Shown: positions 6,403-7,985 of the stretch, piece after piece
How positions within the stretch are numbered: the stretch's first letter is position 1
Layout of the letters: every line of letters begins with the position of its first letter
Assembly: GCA_002254335.1 (NCBI GenBank)
Contig: NIVA01000105.1
Location: 1 to 7,985 of the forward strand
Length of the DNA: 7,985 nt
Direction: 5' to 3'
From: Bacteroidetes bacterium 4572_114
GTDB taxonomy: Bacteria; Bacteroidota; Bacteroidia; Bacteroidales; 4484-276
The notes under the pieces: generated by a model
Told to the model about the DNA's origin: nothing
What the model saw: only the letters and a program-made list of their open reading frames with translations
Database searches by the model: none
Made by a program: the position numbers and the translations under genes

Positions 6403-6660
6403 GGTTTATGGGTTTCGGGTTTCATGGGTTTCGGGTTTCCCTCCTTCGCTTCGCTTCGGCGGGCAGGCAGGTTTCAGGTTGTCGATTTGAAGACTGTTGA
6501 CTTCCGAAAGAAGATTGTTGACTGGTTTCGGGTTTCAAGTTTCAGGTTGATTATCAAGACTGCCGACTGTTGACTGTTGACTACTGATTGGTTCAGGTCT
6601 GTCTTCAAATCATCAAATTACCTCATTTTCAAATTTCCAAACGGATTTCGTCCGTCCGTC
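6403..6660. repeat. Low-complexity repetitive spacer between mvaA and the GHMP kinase gene
   Basis: No gene is seen in these 258 bases, but they are built of short repeated words. ATGGGTTTCGGGTTTC occurs twice in tandem (6408-6423 and 6424-6439), and GGTTTCGGGTTTC returns at 6524-6536. CTTCG is repeated three times near 6443-6458, next to GGGCAGGCAGG. GACTGTTGAC-type words occur at 6492-6501 and as ACTGTTG tandem copies around 6566-6582. A small hairpin ACGGA-TTTCG-TCCGT lies at 6641-6655. Similar GGTTTC, GACTGTTGAC and TCATCAAATTA strings recur between genes in some Bacteroidota genomes as I recall them, so this is probably expanded or dispersed intergenic repeat. It is directly repetitive here; wider spread is inference. 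Confidence 0.7.
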
Positions 6661-6664
6661 TGGA

Positions 6665-7648
6665 TTGTCTTATTTTCAAATTAATTTAGTGGTTGCACAA
6701 AAATATTACTCAAACGGCAAATTTTTAATCACCGGCGAATACCTTGTCCTGAAAGGTGCCAAAGCACTGGCTGTCCCGCTGAAATTTGGCCAGGAGCTTG
6801 AGGTACGGCCCAAAACCAACCCTGATTTTCAGTTGCGCTGGAAGGCCTTCGCGGACCCATACGGGCTAACTTCGTGTCGTAAGTTTTGGTTCGAGGCAAT
6901 CCTCGACATCGAAAGCCTTGAAATTTTGGAATCCAGTGATTTGCAAAAAGCTAAAACATTGTCTTCTCTTTTGAAGCAGGCCAAAGACCTCAATCCAAAA
7001 ACTTTACGAAATATTGATGGTTTTGATGTTTACACCAATGCCGGTTTCGATATAAATTGGGGTCTGGGCAGTAGTTCAACGTTAATTTCAAATGTGGCAA
7101 AATGGTTCGGGATCGATCCATTCCAATTACACTTCAACACTTCTGCAGGATCCGGTTATGATATTGCCTGCGCAAATGCCGACGGGCCTGTTTTTTATAC
7201 ACTCCAGGGCAAACGCCCTTTGGTAGAGACAGCACGTTTTAACCCGGATTTCAGCCAACAGCTTTATTTTGTTTATCTCGGGAACAAACAGCAAACAAAT
7301 CAAAGCATCAGGGATTTTTCGGGTAGGTTAAACAATAAAGGAAGAGAAATCGAGCGGATATCCGAAATAAGTGATGAACTTACATCGACACACGACCTGG
7401 AGGAATTTGAGTTTTTTATTGAAGAGCACGAGCAAATCATGTCGGCGGTTTTAGGGGTGCCAACTGTTAAACAAACTACTTTCGCCGGTTTTCCCGGATC
7501 GGTGAAATCACTTGGGGCGTGGGGCGGTGATTTTGTGATGCTTACCTGGCAGGATGGTAAAAAAGAATTGATCGGTTACCTGGCCAAAAAAGGCATGAAA
7601 ACGGTATTTGGATTTGATGAGATAGTTTTAAGCAATATTAAAAAGTAA
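6665..7648 (+). CDS. GYDIA-family GHMP kinase, probable mevalonate-pathway kinase
   Basis: An ATP-dependent small-molecule kinase of the GHMP (galacto/homoserine/mevalonate/phosphomevalonate) superfamily. Residues numbered from the TTG at 6665: the N-terminal strand segment KYYSNGKFLITGEYLVLKGA (13-32); the ATP-binding glycine motif NWGLGSSSTL (131-140), a variant of PxGxGLGSSAA; AGSGYDIACANADGP (161-175), carrying the GYDIA signature that names this Bacteroidota family; and a C-terminal motif VKSLGAWGGDFVML (280-293). The 327-residue length suits a GHMP kinase. The HMG-CoA reductase neighbour suggests phosphorylation of mevalonate or phosphomevalonate; the exact substrate is not proven by sequence. 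No in-frame ATG lies before the conserved KYYSNGK; starts available are TTG 6665 or GTG 6689 (giving MVAQKYYSNGK), and the latter may be the real one. The stop lies 26 bases before the most likely start of the acyltransferase gene, so the two probably share a transcript. Confidence 0.88.
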   Translation: MSYFQINLVVAQKYYSNGKFLITGEYLVLKGAKALAVPLKFGQELEVRPKTNPDFQLRWKAFADPYGLTSCRKFWFEAILDIESLEILESSDLQKAKTLSSLLKQAKDLNPKTLRNIDGFDVYTNAGFDINWGLGSSSTLISNVAKWFGIDPFQLHFNTSAGSGYDIACANADGPVFYTLQGKRPLVETARFNPDFSQQLYFVYLGNKQQTNQSIRDFSGRLNNKGREIERISEISDELTSTHDLEEFEFFIEEHEQIMSAVLGVPTVKQTTFAGFPGSVKSLGAWGGDFVMLTWQDGKKELIGYLAKKGMKTVFGFDEIVLSNIKK

Positions 7649-7674
7649 AACTGTAACAGATAAAAACGAACGCC

Positions 7675-7985
7675 ATAAAAATATTTGACTATAAAAGTGA
7701 CAGGTTACATGGTTTAGACCATTTGAGGGCAATTGCAATTATACTTGTGATGGTTTTTCATTATGGCCGAGGCATCCCTTCATGGCTGATACCTGTTCAA
7801 CAAATTGGATGGACCGGGGTCGATTTATTCTTTGTTCTTAGTGGTTATCTCATCGGGCATCAACTTTTGAAAGAAATTAACAATACGGGAACCATCTCGT
7901 TTAAACGGTTTTATATAAAGCGGTTTTTCAGGATAATCCCGGCATATATTGCCGTCCTGGTTTTATATTGTTCGCTGCCAAATCT
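7675..7985 (+). CDS. Acyltransferase-3 family membrane protein, 3' end cut by window
   Basis: The first ~103 residues of an integral membrane acyltransferase (OafA/NodX/YrhL-like). These enzymes transfer acetyl or other acyl groups to sugars of envelope polysaccharides or to other exported molecules. Visible features: the opening RLHGLDHLRAIAIILVMVFHYG with the first membrane helix and its conserved His; GWTGVDLFFVLSGYLIG, the hallmark second segment; and FYIKRFFRIIPAY leading into the next helix. Full members have about 340-400 residues and around ten helices. The frame opens after TAA 7654-7656, and the first in-frame ATG (7750) lies inside helix 1, too late. The best fit is initiation at ATA 7675 (I/M-KIFDYKSDRLHGLDH); TTG 7723 would cut the conserved start. 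It follows the GHMP kinase by 26 bases, so they are likely co-transcribed, but a functional link to mevalonate metabolism is not evident. Confidence 0.85.
   Translation, partial: MKIFDYKSDRLHGLDHLRAIAIILVMVFHYGRGIPSWLIPVQQIGWTGVDLFFVLSGYLIGHQLLKEINNTGTISFKRFYIKRFFRIIPAYIAVLVLYCSLPN

Noticed and set aside
6403..6660. Possible CRISPR array
   Set aside because: Repeats are short, partly tandem and unevenly spaced, with no spacer pattern and no cas genes nearby.

Overview
The window looks like chromosomal DNA of a member of the Bacteroidota. The evidence is: near-consensus Bacteroidota promoter boxes (TAnnTTTG type) before genes, weak or absent Shine-Dalgarno sites with A-rich leaders, a TonB-dependent receptor-type outer-membrane protein ending in an aromatic residue, a secreted protein built from modules typical of the phylum, and a GHMP kinase carrying the GYDIA signature known from this phylum. 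No RNA gene, CRISPR array, transposase or integrase is visible.

Positions 1-1021 hold no intact gene. Two same-strand 3' gene remnants lie here: the C-terminal part of an outer-membrane TonB-dependent receptor-like barrel (about 197-490), then the C-terminus of a DNA-alkylation-repair (AlkD/HEAT-like) protein (about 557-748). A perfect 33-bp palindrome follows (760-792). This is a decayed region.

Positions 1022-2897 carry one large secreted multidomain protein: signal peptide, Bacteroidota N-terminal module, Fibrobacter-succinogenes-type domain, Fn3-like domain and DUF1566/C-type-lectin-like C-terminus. Its last ~26 variable codons are dominated by NNC/NNT codons. This is the footprint expected if AAC/AAT codons of a template were diversified by a diversity-generating retroelement (DGR). 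A short palindrome sits across the stop codon, where DGR targets often carry a hairpin. No reverse transcriptase or template repeat is in the window, so this would be a remote target.

Positions 2993-4896 encode a soluble GAF-domain histidine kinase and a single-domain response regulator with an unusual ~40-residue insertion between its conserved Thr and Lys. The two genes are 143 nt apart, each has its own candidate promoter, and a terminator-like hairpin follows the regulator.

Positions 5059-7985 form an isoprenoid-type block: class II HMG-CoA reductase (mvaA), a GYDIA-family GHMP kinase probably acting in the mevalonate pathway, and the start of a membrane acyltransferase (acyltransferase-3 family) running off the end. 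The reductase and kinase are separated by 262 nt of low-complexity, repeat-rich spacer that ends at the 5' edge of the kinase gene. Neither the kinase nor the acyltransferase has an in-frame ATG at the expected start.
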